A DNA stretch of 64,000 bases from Symbiodinium kawagutii (GCA_009767595.1 VSDK01011271.1:363661-427660), one strand, 5' to 3'. Counted from the first letter of the stretch, positions 10,899 through 23,268 are shown. Program-made: numbers and translations. Notes: generated by a model from the letters alone, not told the origin.

Positions 10899-11639
10899 CG
10901 CCAAATGATTGGTCTAAGCCTAGGGTCTTGCATCGTCCACGTGCCACAGTTCTTCGGCCATGCCAACCTGCAGAAGTCAAAGGCCTTGGCCTCGGCTAGC
11001 AGTGAAACCTTCACTGGACCAATGACTTCGAGTGCTTTACTTTGGACATGGGACTCCCCAACCCCTTATGGTGGCCACTAATAGTACTCCCCAACCCCTT
11101 CTGAATATTATCATTTATACTATGTTCAGTTTAGTACTGATCAATGATAAAATTCAGTGCTCCCCAAACCCCTTATGGTGGCCACCAACCACCCAATCGG
11201 GGACTCACCACCAGTGCTCATGTATTACCGCTTGAGAGCTTAGCATGGAGTAGTTCACAGGTGTTGTTTGTTGAATCAACTGCCTGATGTTTAGTGTGGC
11301 GGAACAAAACACCAACCCTATCAGGTTGTTAAAGGTTGTTATGAAGCTTTTCTGGGCCATTTCATGTATCATCGGTGTTACAAAAAAATAAAAAAACGCC
11401 ATCCGCAACTTCAGCAGTGTCTCAAGCCGGCAAGAAACGTCCACTTCCCAATGTGGTCTAAGAGCCATTTCCACAGAACGTCATGAATGATGATTGTCTA
11501 CACAAACGAGGATGCGAATAAAAAAAAAATCACTGAAAAATGAACAACCATTGATCATCACAAATGAGAGTGATGAGACCGAATGAGATGACAGGCTATC
11601 TTCATGTTAAGCAACGACATGATCTCCACATGATCTCCA

Positions 11640-11770
11640 CATGGCACCCCAAACGCAGGTTTGTGGGGCCCCGCACGGAGCCCTTTCCTCCCGTGCCCGG
11701 CGCCGGATGAATTCCGCCGCCGACCTCCGACGAGCTGTGGCCTGGCGCGAAGAATCACTGCCGGCACAAT
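11640..11770. CDS. GC-rich exon, strand undecided
   Basis: A sharply GC-rich island in AT-rich DNA. The minus strand reads an Arg/Ala-rich helix (ARRRSAAEFIRRRAREE). The plus strand, after an acceptor-like ...CCAAACGCAG, reads SSRARRRMNSAADLRRAVAW to a TAA. Both have very high third-position GC. The neighbouring minus-strand exons make minus slightly more likely. Confidence 0.4.
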
Positions 11771-11814
11771 AACCGAAATAGAATCGATTCATAGAATCGG
11801 CACAAATAATCATC

Positions 11815-12435
11815 TAGATATCTCAAAATAAATATATATATATATGAATAATATATCTATATATCTATATATGAACAATATATCTATATATATATATGAA
11901 TAATATATCTATATATATAAATAAATATATATTTGTTTGAATGATATCATTGATTATTAATAGTAATATCGATAGTGTAAAATATCTATACTATGTAAAT
12001 ATTATTTATGTGTTCAAGTAATCATCGACTAGATATCTAAATAAATTGGAATTACTAGAATCAATATACCGGAATCAACTAGAAATATATATATATATAT
12101 TTACAATAAACTGCAATGCATGTATATACTGTATGTAAAAATGAATATGAAATGTTAATCCTTATATATATATAAGATTTGAAATGACACACATATATAT
12201 ATATATAGATAGAGAGATTTCAAAAAGATATTTTACAACTCACAAGTATGAATCACTATGACTTCCAAATTTGTAAAGCACATCTCTCTCTCTATCGCCA
12301 TGTAGAACACATAATGTGTATATTCTATACACTATGATAAATGAATGGCTACTGATACACTATAATGTATTACAGAATGGGTATCAAATATCGCATCATG
12401 TCATATAATATCATGTCATATCATATCATATCATC
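11815..12435. other. AT-rich stretch with TA and ATCATATC microsatellites
   Basis: Long runs of ATATAT and repeated ATATCTATATAT units, and TCATATCATA near 12400-12435. No coding signal. Confidence 0.8.
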
Positions 12436-12632
12436 TATACATCTTGCCCAGGTATGAGATGACCAAACGGTGTGGGTGAAACCGTCCGGATCACCATCCA
12501 AAGGTGAAGAAGTGCTGGGGGAGCGGCTTCTGTATGGACCTCGTTGCTCGTTAAGCAATGGAGGCTATTGGTGCCCAATGTCAAGGTGGCTTCCAAGTTC
12601 ATCATTAGGATCACAGGGTGAACCCCTAGCAT
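12435..12632 (-). CDS. Weak candidate exon
   Basis: Open for 65 codons on the minus strand with moderate GC. No convincing splice pair and no recognised motif. Confidence 0.25.
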   Translation of the reverse strand: MLGVHPVILMMNLEATLTLGTNSLHCLTSNEVHTEAAPPALLHLWMVIRTVSPTPFGHLIPGQDV

Positions 12633-13265
12633 CTGGCCATCTCTAGGGGAAGGAGGGTTTTAGTGGATTGTTCCTCAATTGTTGGTACCGTGTCATGAAT
12701 CGAGTACTAGGCTCACTCTCTGGCTCAGGCAGTTCAACATGACCAAGAATCCAACAAGTTTCATTCAATTGTCTTCAACATCATGATGACATGTGATGAC
12801 TTACCCCACTTTATCACCTGAAACTTCCAACTTTCCAACCTGCTCCGAGGTTTGGGAGTCCCTGGTATCTCGACATGGTCCTCGCCTCATAACCTTGACC
12901 GCAGTAGGATAACCTGAAGCGGTCGAGTCACTCGCACCAGGGTGCCATGTGCGCGCCACGACTCGCCGATGTGAGAGGAATTTGGGGTGACTATATAAAT
13001 CAAAGAATCAATTGCTGAGATGACAATCATCCCAAAAAAGTGGTGATTTACGTTCATTGAATTAGTGGTTTATCAACATTGATCTCCCGATGTTGGAACT
13101 GGATCCCAGCAATGGCAAGGCTGATCCAAACATCTGACAATCCATTCGGCCATCCAGCCATGTTACAGCCGAACTCAACCAAGTATTGTCTCATTGGATC
13201 TGATCCACATTCCACTTTGCTGTTGTACTTCTTTATCTAAGTGCATCATGTTTTATGAAACATGT

Positions 13266-13383
13266 GGCTGTGGGTCAGTTCACCCTGTACCCCTGGTTCC
13301 CCACCATTTACCATTGTTTTCCCTTGTTTTGTTGGTGGAAATCCCCTATGAACGTTGGTTGATCAACCGCTTGACCCACAGCC
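13266..13383 (+). mobile_element. Family B element
   Basis: Perfect ends GGCTGTGGGTCA and TGACCCACAGCC with B interior (CCATTGTTTTCCC). No exon is confidently placed at either side here. Confidence 0.75.
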
Positions 13384-13493
13384 ATGTCTCAACATTCTAG
13401 TTAGCAACATCAGTCCGTCCCTCTCCGTGTTTCTCGCACCTGATTTTCGATCAAATGCGATTGGATGTTCAAGAAAACCAAGGAACACCAATG

Positions 13494-13593
13494 GGTTCTT
13501 CTCAAGTCACAGGGGTACCCCCAAAATCATCTTATTATGACATTTATAGTAATAAGCCAACCATTTTATGGGTTCAATATTTTGAGACCCCCC
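13494..13593. mobile_element. Family A element, degenerate
   Basis: GGGGTACCCCCAAAATCAT ... AATAAGCCAACCATTTTAT ... TATTTTGAGACCC. The inverted arms are recognisable. Confidence 0.6.
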
Positions 13594-13808
13594 CCCCAAA
13601 TGCTCAACAAAGCCAAGGCACAAGGTCTCTGAGTGAGTCTCAATCAATACGTCTAGGTCTCTTTCAGCTTGACAAATGGCCTCGCAAGCTCAGCACGAAG
13701 GGCAGGATTGCTGGCGGGAATCTTGAACCATGAAGCTCTGAAGCTCCGAAGCTCAATGGAAAGCAAAGCGAAATCATTCAAAGAAGTGCAACAAACAATC
13801 ATAGACAA

Positions 13809-14300
13809 TTAAATACAATCAAGGTCATCGGCAATCCCTCGCTCTCTTTCAAATGGCAGCTGGCCTGCCTTGGCTGTGATCGTCAAGAGCTTGCAACCTA
13901 CTTCAGTTCTTGGATCAAGCCTCACTGGGGAGCACCAAATCTTCTCAGATCTGCGAGCTGAAGAGGAGAACTTTTCTAGCAACCAACACATGGACATACA
14001 GCTAAGAATTCTGAAGGCCATTTTTTCACACCTTCAGAGGCAAAAAATTAGCTTCCCCAGAGAGCCCTCTATCACTGGATCTTTGAGCTTTACAGCCGGC
14101 ACGCCATATCCAAGCAACAAAGCAGTGAGGAGGATTTCAACAGCTCTTCGAGCCTGTTCCAAACGCTGACGGTCGAAAGTCACCCGGAGATAATATGTTT
14201 TTTGGATTCTTGGATGACAGGAACGTGGCCCCCTCGACCAACTGTTGGACTTCCACAAATGCTGATTGCAGCAGCCAACGGATTGATGGGCATGAGTCAT
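13809..14300 (-). CDS. Coding region in one frame interrupted by a single TGA
   Basis: The minus strand is open for 88 codons (containing VTFDRQRLEQARRAVE and GYGVPAVKLKDPVIEG), reaches TGA at about 14034-14036, and continues in the same frame for about 74 codons (KIWCSPVRLDPRTEVG, LLTITAKAGQLPFERE) to a TAA. Both halves have natural composition and good third-position bias. A short intron, a pseudogene mutation or a recoded TGA could each explain the break. The plus strand is also open for 99 codons at 13870-14169 but looks less protein-like. Family unknown. Confidence 0.5.
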
Positions 14301-14577
14301 GAGTCAGGAGAAAGCTTTGCAAACTTGGCTGCTTAAGGCTTCCCTAAAAATCCAATCCACTGCTCAGATCTGTTTGGTGCATTCATCTTGGGCACATGCG
14401 AAAACTGCAAGATTTGGACTCGTACTCGTCCTAAACATCATCCGTGGTCCTCGTGGGTTTGCTCATGATATGTTGACATCAATTCCCTTGGGGGTTGATT
14501 GCAATGGTGACGGAAGCCATCTTGCGAGATTTGTAAACTATCACCTCCTTTCAAACGCGTACAAAAACAGTGGCTAA
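14299..14577 (+). CDS. Ambiguous plus-strand open frame
   Basis: 92 codons ending in TAA, including LNIIRGPRGFAHDMLTSIP and DGSHLARFVNYHLLSNAY. It could be a real exon. It conflicts with the minus-strand block around it, and no acceptor was found. Confidence 0.3.
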   Translation: MSQEKALQTWLLKASLKIQSTAQICLVHSSWAHAKTARFGLVLVLNIIRGPRGFAHDMLTSIPLGVDCNGDGSHLARFVNYHLLSNAYKNSG

Positions 14578-14856
14578 AACACTCTGAAGTGGGATAGGTA
14601 TCAACTACCACATTACTTCTGACCATTTTTCTGACAAAAATAGTGTTGCGGGTCAAACACTCTTCGTCCCTCAGAAAGGTTGACTCGCAATCATTTTCAT
14701 TTGTGAATTATATTGTTGGAGGCTTTATCCCCTCCAATCAAGGATACTGGATGTTTGTTTTTGCCACTGCTCAAGTAGAGCACGTATTCCATAACATGGT
14801 TTCATGCTCCACGGGCTGCTGAAAACTCACAAATTGGTGCGATTCTTTTGGAATAA

Positions 14857-15276
14857 TCAGTACCCTTCAGCATGTAACACAGCATTGAACCATGACCATG
14901 TCCCATCCCATAAGCACAAATTTTGGTAAACCATCTGCAAACAAGGCATGCGAACATAGAAGGCAGGTTGATTCGTTGTTGCTGTTCTCATGATGCTTGA
15001 TATGTACTCAACAAAACAGGTAGTGGTACAACCACCCACGATGCAGCAAGTGATAGGAGGTACTGTAGTTCCCTTGGTGCCAAAGCCGTCTCCGATAACC
15101 ATGCCCACGGAAAGCTTACACCTAAGTAGACTACTTTTTTGGACACCATTACAATGAAAAAAAGTCATCATGAATGCAGGTGTACTACATGGATATCCAA
15201 AATAAACAGACTCATCAAAGATGAAAATGTGGACAATTTTGACAGACATGGACAGTGGCAAGTTGCCAGGTGGCAC
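14857..15276 (-). CDS. 139-codon open frame, unknown protein
   Basis: An AT-richer coding-like frame reading, for example, VKIVHIFIFDESVYFGYP, GMVIGDGFGTKGTTVPP and LCLWDGTWSWFNAVLHAEGY. It stops at TGA, but the same frame stays free of TAA/TAG upstream to about 15320 and downstream to about 14716. Three TGAs interrupt it, and the last segment contains MKPCYGIRALLEQWQKQ. Hydrophobic and Cys-containing, not obviously a membrane protein. No family recognised. Confidence 0.45.
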   Translation of the reverse strand: MPPGNLPLSMSVKIVHIFIFDESVYFGYPCSTPAFMMTFFHCNGVQKSSLLRCKLSVGMVIGDGFGTKGTTVPPITCCIVGGCTTTCFVEYISSIMRTATTNQPAFYVRMPCLQMVYQNLCLWDGTWSWFNAVLHAEGY

Positions 15277-15356
15277 AGCCCAAAATCAACCCAGGTACAT
15301 CCTTCCAGCGACACCACCAATTAATTAGCCATGAAGAATGGTTGATTAATGGGTGA

Positions 15357-15466
15357 TTGGCAGTCAAAACCCTTAGTTTCCCAGGTTCCCCCTTCATTCA
15401 CCATTGTTTTCCCACTATTGTTGGTAAACTTGTCCCAATGATAGTTGATGAACTGCTTGACCCATG
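15357..15466. mobile_element. Family B element, degenerate
   Basis: Interior matches other B copies (GTTCCCCCTTCATTCACCAT, GTTTTCCC). The right end GCTTGACCCATGGGTG is close to the B terminus; the left end has decayed. Confidence 0.55.
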
Positions 15467-15500
15467 GGTGATGAATGGATCTTTGATGGGTTGATTGCAG

Positions 15501-15610
15501 GTACATCTGGGCGGCACATGACCTGCAGACCGCCGCACCTGCAAGTTCGACTGGGCGGCGCCACGGCGACCGTACAGCTCCCAGCCTGGATCCAAAGCTG
15601 GAGTCACCAG
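15501..15610 (+). CDS. Candidate exon with acceptor and GTGAGT donor
   Basis: GC-rich island with ...GATTGCAG before it and GTGAGTGAAG after it on the plus strand. One frame is open and reads IWAAHDLQTAAPASSTGRRH. The minus strand is also open (GWELYGRRGAAQSNLQVR), so the strand rests on the splice signals. Confidence 0.42.
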
Positions 15611-16040
15611 GTGAGTGAAGTGTGAATAGCACTGTGATTATATGTAGATTGTGATAAATAAAGATCTCCAAAAATATATGCTTACTATTTGCATATATAA
15701 AGAACTCCAAAATTATGTGGGTATTTTAAATAAATTATATATGTATATATTTGTAGGTTATATGCTATAGATATCTGAATATAATATAGCATAATAGCAC
15801 TATCCAAAAAAAATATTTGATTGCACGTACATATAGATATGATATTTACACTCAATAAAGTTTCAATAAACATCATGATATTCAGTAACCATTATCATTT
15901 ATTACTTATGTAGTACAATCAGGGTTGCTTATGATATTATGATTATATACATATATACGCATATGATTGTGATAATCGTTCATAGTAGTACTATATGATA
16001 GTTGAAAAGTCATAAACAATGTATGATTTCTATATATGGA
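15611..16040. other. AT-rich stretch, no gene seen
   Basis: Poly-AT with TATATA runs. Open frames are Ile/Tyr-rich artefacts. Confidence 0.7.
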
Positions 16041-16151
16041 TATGGATCAATATCAAGCAACCAATACTGGGGAGAAGTTTACCAACAAGAACAGGGAAAA
16101 CAATGGCTACTGATAAGCGAACTAGGGGTACATGGTTTTGACCCACTGCCA
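16041..16151. mobile_element. Family B element, degenerate
   Basis: ATGGATCAATATCAAGCAAC ... CAGGGAAAACAATGGC ... TTTTGACCCACTGCCAT. Confidence 0.55.
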
Positions 16152-16618
16152 TATATATATTTTTTTTCGATGTATAAATATATTTATACATACACATACA
16201 TACAAATACATATAGGTATGATAGTTCAATGGTTGCTAGTTACTTATACTCTCTAATGCCTTTAATTCATTATCAATTTAGTATCACTAGCACTTTTATA
16301 TATACTACATGTATATATGTATATATCATATATAAACAATTAATTTACACATTGCTGTTTGGTCATTCTATAATGTGGTACATCAGCAGTTCTGTCCTCA
16401 AACAGCTAGCTGATCGTGTTTGATTTCTTGTGATTTCTAGTGCTTCTTGGGATCCATGCACAAGTTCTGATGTTCACATGCTTGACATCAGTTGTCCCAG
16501 AAATAGTTGTAAATCTGAAGGAAACCCCTGTGATTCATGATTAAAACAAGGGTTTCCCAGGTCGATTTTCCCAAGCATCCAGTGAAGTTGACATCCCCAA
16601 TTTGTTGATCCACAGCAG

Positions 16619-16715
16619 CATGCCCGCACTGCGGTATATATCTGAATCGGCGAGCGGCGGAACATGGCGTCGAGGAACATCCGCGCCATATCTGGAGGCT
16701 GGCACTGCGAAACTG
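16619..16715 (+). CDS. Candidate exon, 97 bp
   Basis: Acceptor ...TCCACAGCAG, one split base, then 32 codons (MPALRYISESASGGTWRRGT, APYLEAGTAKL), donor GTACTGTGGG. High third-position GC. The minus strand also has an open frame (MARMFLDAMFRRSPIQIY), so the call rests on the paired splice signals. Confidence 0.45.
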
Positions 16716-17459
16716 GTACTGTGGGATCATCATCAATCAATACATATGATAATACAATGACTGATGTGATCTGATGTGATGTTTCATGCTGAATTCATGA
16801 TCAAGACTCATAATAGTTGATGGATCAAGAAATGATATCATTAATGATCATTATCGACAAGAGTTGACAACATGATCGAATCTGTGTGAAGCACGAAGTT
16901 ACCAATCATCCAATGACTCACACAATCCATGGACGTTCAAGTCCGCTTTTGCCTCTCATGTCCCATAATACCAACACCAGGTGAGTGCCTCTACAAGTCG
17001 AAGAATGTGACTGGCTTACAACTCAGATTTTCTGGAAAATCTGGAAAATCAACGCAACGACACATGCATACACTTTATATCCTTTTGTCATCTTACACAA
17101 GCATCAAGAGAGGATCGCTGTAAATAGTGGCCATACATCCAGCTGTGAAAACTCTTATCATCTGACACCTGGGCTTAGCAACCTTGGTAGTTGGGTTTCT
17201 TCCAAATGGATGTGGTATGGCATAACATAACAACATACAACAAAAATTGTCAAAAGTTTGAACCTCCAACTTTCGGCTGGTAATCAAGCATGGTCAACCT
17301 CAGGTTAATCATCGTGAACCTCAGATCAATCATGACAATTATGACCCTGATATAATTCGACCTATCCAATATCCAACATCCAGATATTGGTTTTTCACAG
17401 TTGTTGACTTGCCCCTGATGGTGGTTGCTCATTGGTTGTTCAGGTGGTTGTTCATTGGT

Positions 17460-17600
17460 TGATAATTGGCTGGTCATTGATTGTTCATTGGTTGTTCACT
17501 GGTTGATCATTGGTTGATCATTGGTTGATCATTGGTTGATCATTGGTTGATCATTGGTTGATCATTGGTAGATCATTGGTTGTTCATTGGTTGTTCATCC
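17460..17600 (+). repeat. TTGGTTGATCA tandem repeat
   Basis: About ten imperfect copies of an 11-bp unit (TTGGTTGATCA / TTGGTTGTTCA). Confidence 0.9.
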
Positions 17601-17636
17601 TTGTTCTGGATAGTTCCTTGTTCTGGATAGTACCAA

Positions 17637-17759
17637 GTGATTTCGAGGCTAACCTTTGGCCAACTCGCATCTCCCCCGAACCTGCGTCAGCATCAGAGTT
17701 AGACACCAGCAGTGCCAAGCCTAGCACCTGTGTGACAGCTTCGAAAGCATGGAATAACG
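17637..17759 (+). CDS. Candidate exon
   Basis: Plus frame reads ANLWPTRISPEPASASEL and then CVTASKAWNNAVKSC, Ser/Ala-rich with fair GC bias. Acceptor-like ...GTACCAAG before and GTGAAAAG after. Unknown protein. Confidence 0.38.
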
Positions 17760-18503
17760 CGGTGAAAAGTTGCAGAATAGAACAAACGAAGGATGCACAA
17801 AAGTCATGATTGATTCATAATCAATTGGTAGTTGAGAGTCTCAATGACCATTGTTCACTAGTGATCATTGATACCAGTTGCCATTGAATCTTGAATCACC
17901 AACGGTGTTTTTGATGCTTAAGAACCAATGTTCAAGAACAATCAATTCACCCAAAATCACATGTCACGTGCCTACAGCGCGAGGCCATCCGTGTTGTCTC
18001 ACCTAACAAAATCCATCATCCGGTGCTACCATAAGCCTTTTGCCTGGATTTTGGTGCTCGAATTGCAAGAGTGGTAATGGTATCGATTCAGGGTCCATCA
18101 CTTTGGTTGATAGCCCAAAAGGTACCCCCGGCGAAGTATCAGTGCTACAACCTGAAGTATATTGTGAATTGATGCTATGCCGCTGTGGTTGCTGGTGATC
18201 AGATTGATGATGCGGTTGATAAGAGTCATTATTGGAAACATCAATGTACGGTTACTCAGTGATTGGTGATTGATCGTGGTCAGGAGTCGTTTATCCTCAA
18301 TACACGAATCAGCCACTATCAATGACATAATCTTCATCATAGTATATAATTGATTCATGACCAATCACGAGGCTTTGATGCAGGACTACTCGACAATTGA
18401 TAGTAATAGCCACTCACTGGACAGTGATAAATCACCATTTACACTGATCACCAGTGAATAGTGAGGACTCACCAGTTCATGATGATTCATTGATTCATCA
18501 ACT

Positions 18504-18590
18504 GGTGGTGTCTTAAAATAGGGGACCCCCCAAGTCAGCCTTTCTTAACCATTTATAGTAATAAACCAACCATTTTGGCCAGTCACCCCA
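18504..18590. mobile_element. Family A element
   Basis: Left arm GGTGGTGTCTTAAAATAGGG followed by A-family core (ATTTATAGTAATAAACCAAC). The right arm is diverged. Confidence 0.6.
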
Positions 18591-18614
18591 GGTGTGAAAA
18601 TCCCAAGCTCGCAG

Positions 18615-18723
18615 CCCAACCCCACCCGCCACCTCGCAATGACCTCGTCCACTGCCCGCGGCACAAAGCGCACGCAAAGGGGCTACGCAAGGAAGGCCTC
18701 AGGCAACCGACGTCTTCCTGCAG
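18615..18723 (+). CDS. Candidate exon, basic segment
   Basis: Acceptor ...AAGCTCGCAG and donor-like GTTGTGCAGG around an open frame reading RNDLVHCPRHKAHAKGLRKE. GC-rich against an AT-rich background. It lies directly after a family A element. Confidence 0.42.
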
Positions 18724-18921
18724 GTTGTGCAGGAGCAAATCGAGGATAAATGGGGATAATCAGCAAGAATAATGGTGAAACAATAATATTAGTAATTAAT
18801 GATATCACAGTAGTGGGAATAACAATAATAATAACAATAATAATACCAATAGTAACCATAATTATCATAGCAATAATAGGGGATGATCACCAAGAACAAT
18901 GGTTAAACAACAACTAGTCAT

Positions 18922-19018
18922 GGTGGTTTCTTAAATTTGGGAACTCGGAAAATGGTTGATTTACTACTGTAAATGGCTGATATTGGATGATTAGGGGGTC
19001 CCCTCTTTGAGAAACACC
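18922..19018. mobile_element. Family A element
   Basis: GTGGTTTCTTAAATTTGGG ... GGGGTCCCCTCTTTGAGAAACAC, inverted ends of the A family. Confidence 0.7.
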
Positions 19019-19282
19019 CAAATGCGGTCATGTTTAACATGTGTTCCTGAAACAAAGTCTTGTCCGCAGTGCTTTCCGCTGAGAAAAACAACTTGCAGCA
19101 GTTGAAACCGAACCTAATGCCTTTTCCTACCAAAGTTTCTCGCTCCTGCTCCGCGTGAAAATGATTTTACTTCTCACTGAGCTGCCTGCCTTTCTGCAAT
19201 GCTGGAGCTGGCAACAGAATTAGCAAGCGATTTGTTCCACAACATTGTCTCTTGCATGATGAGAGTACACTGACACCACACT

Positions 19283-19567
19283 TCAGCCCATGATTGAAGA
19301 GCCAATGCTGGTGAGCCCTGCGTTTCGCATACAACATTTATGGCAAACGAAAAGTAAACAACAACCAAAATCTTCTATAATCAGGGTACAACATATGCTG
19401 AAAATACCAAACAAAGAGGTCGTGACTACGCACATTTGCGAGGCATTGACTGCATGTGCATGGATGACAAGATTGCGCTGTGACGTGAGCTGTATTCTGC
19501 TCAGTTCTTCCCTCAGAGTGTGCAATGATAAAATGAAAGGGGTGCCTGGGCATCTAAAGGCCAGCAA
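19283..19567 (-). CDS. Open region, several frames open
   Basis: On the minus strand a 95-codon frame (SLHTLREELSRIQLTSQRNL, then a Cys-rich hydrophobic part) ends in TGA and continues about 20 more codons to TAA. Another minus frame and one plus frame are also open, so the true frame is uncertain. Confidence 0.35.
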   Translation of the reverse strand: MLAFRCPGTPFILSLHTLREELSRIQLTSQRNLVIHAHAVNASQMCVVTTSLFGIFSICCTLIIEDFGCCLLFVCHKCCMRNAGLTSIGSSIMG

Positions 19568-20572
19568 TTCGGCAACATAACCTCAGAAAAAATCGACCAC
19601 CACTGCCAGAGCTGGGATTTCATGAGCAACTTGGCTTGAGTCGAGAAAGAGATCCATCGAGCATCCTCCCTTATTGCGATAGATGTGTCAGAGACGGTGC
19701 ATAGATGTGGTACACTCCTTTTGACCCGTGGTTGCCTACAGCAACAAGTACATTCTTGGCGGATTTTGAAGGCACTACGGAGATTTCAACAACCCCAGAT
19801 TCGACCATCCCAGAAGCATCACTGGTAAACCACGCTATGTGGAGGACCCTCCGAATGGATCCTGATCATTGAAGTCTCAAACTACCAAGTCGTATGTAGT
19901 ACTCTAGCTTGAAGGTTCTGGGTTGTTCACGGGTCACTGCCGAGCTCTTGCTTCATGTTTGGCAATCCAGTTTAGGTGGTTAAGGAGTTCCCTGCCAATA
20001 GACAACCAAACATCATCAAAGCGAGGTGTTCAAATGATAGGCATGCATTGGTTTCATCAATACACAATATTTCAGGCCTTGAAGAGTGAAGCACGGCTGG
20101 TCACAAGAAACCTTGCATTTTACTGCAGCGACATCCTAACAACTTTCAGTCCTCCTCAACACCTCCTCAGAAACTGCAACATCTGAGGTGGCTACGATGC
20201 AAAACGGATGGTCCACCATCTTCCAAGCGGGAAGATCTCAGAAGGGAGCAGTGCACTGGACAGCAAACAATGGTTGGAACTACCAGCAAACATGCACTGA
20301 GTAAGCGGTCTCCAACGGCATCCGATTCAAACCATGTTTTCGGGTCTATGTAGAATAGACATAGTCTATAGATCTATAATACTAGAAATTGCAGCAAATA
20401 TATCAAGCTTGCAGTTGTATATTATGAGAAATATGTAAAGACTGCAGTCTTGCCAATGCTGTTGCTGCTGCATGTTGATCGATTCCGCAGTCAAACCACT
20501 TGATAGAAGCTCTACCAACCCGGCGTCGAAAGTGAACACCCAGTTCTTGCCATCTCTCCTGGTTGCTATTTG

Positions 20573-20671
20573 GTGGTTTCTCAAAATAGGGGGCCCAAAA
20601 AACGGTCGGTTTATTACCATAAATGATTACTATAGTGGATGATTTGGGGGTACCCCTATTTTGAGAAACAC
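20573..20671. mobile_element. Family A element with near-perfect 7-bp target duplication
   Basis: Ends GTGGTTTCTCAAAATAGGGG and CCCCTATTTTGAGAAACAC. Flanks are CTATTTG (20566-20572) and CCATTTG (20672-20678), six of seven identical, as expected for a target-site duplication. Confidence 0.8.
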
Positions 20672-20721
20672 CCATTTGGATTTTTCTTCTACAACTTTCA
20701 AAAACTAGCACTCACAATCTG

Positions 20722-20815
20722 GTTGGTGGATTCAACCCCTACGCAACATATTAGTCAACCAACCAACACTTGGTTAATATTAGAGAAAACTGTTTTAAAC
20801 AACCAACAACCAGCA
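20722..20815 (+). mobile_element. Family C element
   Basis: GTTGGTGGATTCAACCCCTA ... AACAACCAACAACCAG. The first bases are GT and the last AG. Confidence 0.65.
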
Positions 20816-20879
20816 ATTCAACATATCCTAAAATATCAAACAAGCATTGCTTAATATTGGGAAACAACCAGCAATTCAA

Positions 20880-22940
20880 AATATACTAGAAATTCCTAGA
20901 CATATCACATAAAAAGATTCCAAACAGGATCGGATGATCCCGCATCATGACAACTGGGGCTGACCTGCCTTAGCAGGTTCAACAACTGAACGCACCGAGA
21001 GCCACACATAAAAGCGGAGGTGGATGCGAGTCGGACCTCGTTGGTGGCAGATCCCCGCTGGTTTGCCATCCAAGGTCAGGGATCGTCGACGGTGATCCTA
21101 CGACCGTTGGTTGGGCAAATCTTCGAAGCCTTCAGATGCAAAATCTGAGCTACTCAGAACGCTGTTTATGATTATTATGTGCATGTCTTTGTTTTATGTC
21201 TTTCATTGTTTTTCTCTTTCTCTCTCTCTCTCTCTCTACCTCTCTCTCTCCCTTCAGCAGTTACTGTCTTCGGATCATGCATTGTTGATGTACTGTAGCC
21301 AGTGACCTTCTCTGATCTTTAGGCAAGCATGGAAATGAGTATTGGACCCTGCACATCACCTTTTGTGTTTTGAAGAAGAATGCTTTGAAAATAGGATTAA
21401 CATTGTCAAGGATTACAGATTCAGATCACGTAATAGAGATAGGATTGAACAACAAAGGCGGGGCGCCCGCAATTCGTTCTAGAATAAACCCCATGCGGCC
21501 AAACTTGAGACTTTGTGAACGCCACAAAACAAGTCTTCAATTGACCGTCTTTGATCAGTTGGGTTTACCAAACATTGGGCAGAATTTTTTGGGAATTGGT
21601 ATAGTGACTACAGATAGACTTATACAATCGTATTGACTTATTGCTATTCACCTATTTCATACCTATTGTAAAAAACTAAAAGCATTTTTTCCGATTCTAT
21701 ACAGCCATGACTATGATAAATACATGAAATACACGTCATAATGTATATAAAATTCATATGTAGAAATATTATCTATGTCATACAGTGAGTTATGGCACAT
21801 GGCCGCCAAGTGGCCAAAGCCGCGGTGCCCAAGCACCTCGCCCGTGTGGCGCCATGAGAAAATGGGAGGGGTTGGAATGGTGGTTGACCATGGAGTAAAA
21901 TGGGCCGACCCATTTGCACATGGTGGTTAAATGGTGGTCAACCCATTTGAACATGGTGGCTAACCATGGTTAATTGTGGATAACATGTAAAACTGATGGG
22001 CACCTGATGGTTTGAATGCTGGTGGACTGGCTCAATGGTGGTTACATGCGGTTGCCTCATGGGTAAGTGATGGTTTGATTGATGCCTCCTTGCTGGTAAT
22101 TGATGATTCATCATGAATGGATAGATAATAAATTGTGAATCGATGAATGATTGATCATTGATGGCTAATTGCTGGTTTGCAATCCATAAAAAGAAAACTT
22201 CATGGATGACAATTTGATAATGCTTCAGAGGGCTAACAAGGTCCGAACTGGTGAATTGACGGTCAAATGAAGATGGACGATCAATTGATCCTGCATGGAT
22301 GATTAAACATCGTTGATAGCATCGTTCGCTCAATTGAACTCTCAGAAATGTGATTGATATCATTGATGATGATGATGAACATGACGTGTACAATTAGTCA
22401 TGATAGCATATGATAACCATATCATGATAATGATCTATGCTGGTAATTGCAACTACTGAAGATGATATGGATTGTGGTATCCATACTGGTGATGACAATT
22501 ACCAGCCATAGCCGTGACCATAGTCTACATGATCACCATGGTGGTCGTCCAAGGAACAAGCCCATGACACCGCTGCCACGCAGCTCGATGCCTGAGAATC
22601 AGTAGTACAATGCCATCATCCGCCTTGGTGGATCACGAAAATCACATTGTTTCACAAGTAATCATTTTCAAAAACCAAGAACTGAATGCTTCAGACTTCT
22701 GTTTCTATAGCAGCAGCATTTCTACCATGATCGTTTTGTGATTCTTGCCAATTATTGGTTGTATATAGGCTCCGTCTTACACGGCGGTCTATGCTAGACC
22801 TTTTACCGGCCTATATAGGAATATCATTCAATTTTGACCATCAAGACATTGCCGTTTGACGCCCACTTTGGACTACCCAAAAAAAGAAGCGCCTACTTTG
22901 GAGTGTCCAACAAAAACTCTAAAACTATCTCAAACTATTT
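20880..22940. other. Long stretch without a confirmed gene
   Basis: Contains a CT microsatellite (21215-21250), GGTTAAATGGTGG-type and TGATGGTTTGATTGATG-type short repeats (21860-22160), and AT-rich DNA. An 88-codon plus frame at 21370-21636 (SRITDSDHVIEIGLNNKGG) is the only coding-like patch; no splice pair was found. Confidence 0.45.
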
Positions 22941-22946
22941 TCATAG

Positions 22947-23253
22947 GTGATGATCATCTCAGTCCCAGCATGTCCCAGCAACTGGGGTCCCAGCAGCATC
23001 AACGAACTTCAGCAGCCTTTGGGGCACATGACTGGACCCACCACCAGGCAGCAGCTCTGGACTCACCCTCTGTATGTGAACATCTCATGGCCAATGGAGC
23101 GACTGCTCGTCATGTCGCCACCGACTTCGCCCTTGTGGGGCGCCACAATGGCCCAGGCATCCTATGGGTCCAAGGCACTGGAGAGCCGCAGGCAGCATTC
23201 ACCTGGCGCCCGCCCACAGGGCCATGGTTATGACGGCCATCGGACATCACCAG
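22947..23253 (+). CDS. Exon of 307 bp, disordered Pro/Ser/Gln-rich
   Basis: Acceptor ...ATTTTCATAG and canonical donor GTGAGTGCAA bound a single open frame of 102 codons. It reads WGPSSINELQQPLGHMTGP, WTHPLYVNISWPMERLLVM and a C-terminal SPGARPQGHGYDGHRTSP. GC-rich. No catalytic domain is evident; a disordered or linker region is likely. It is the best-supported plus-strand exon of the 15-25 kb block. Confidence 0.6.
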
Positions 23254-23268
23254 GTGAGTGCAAGCCAA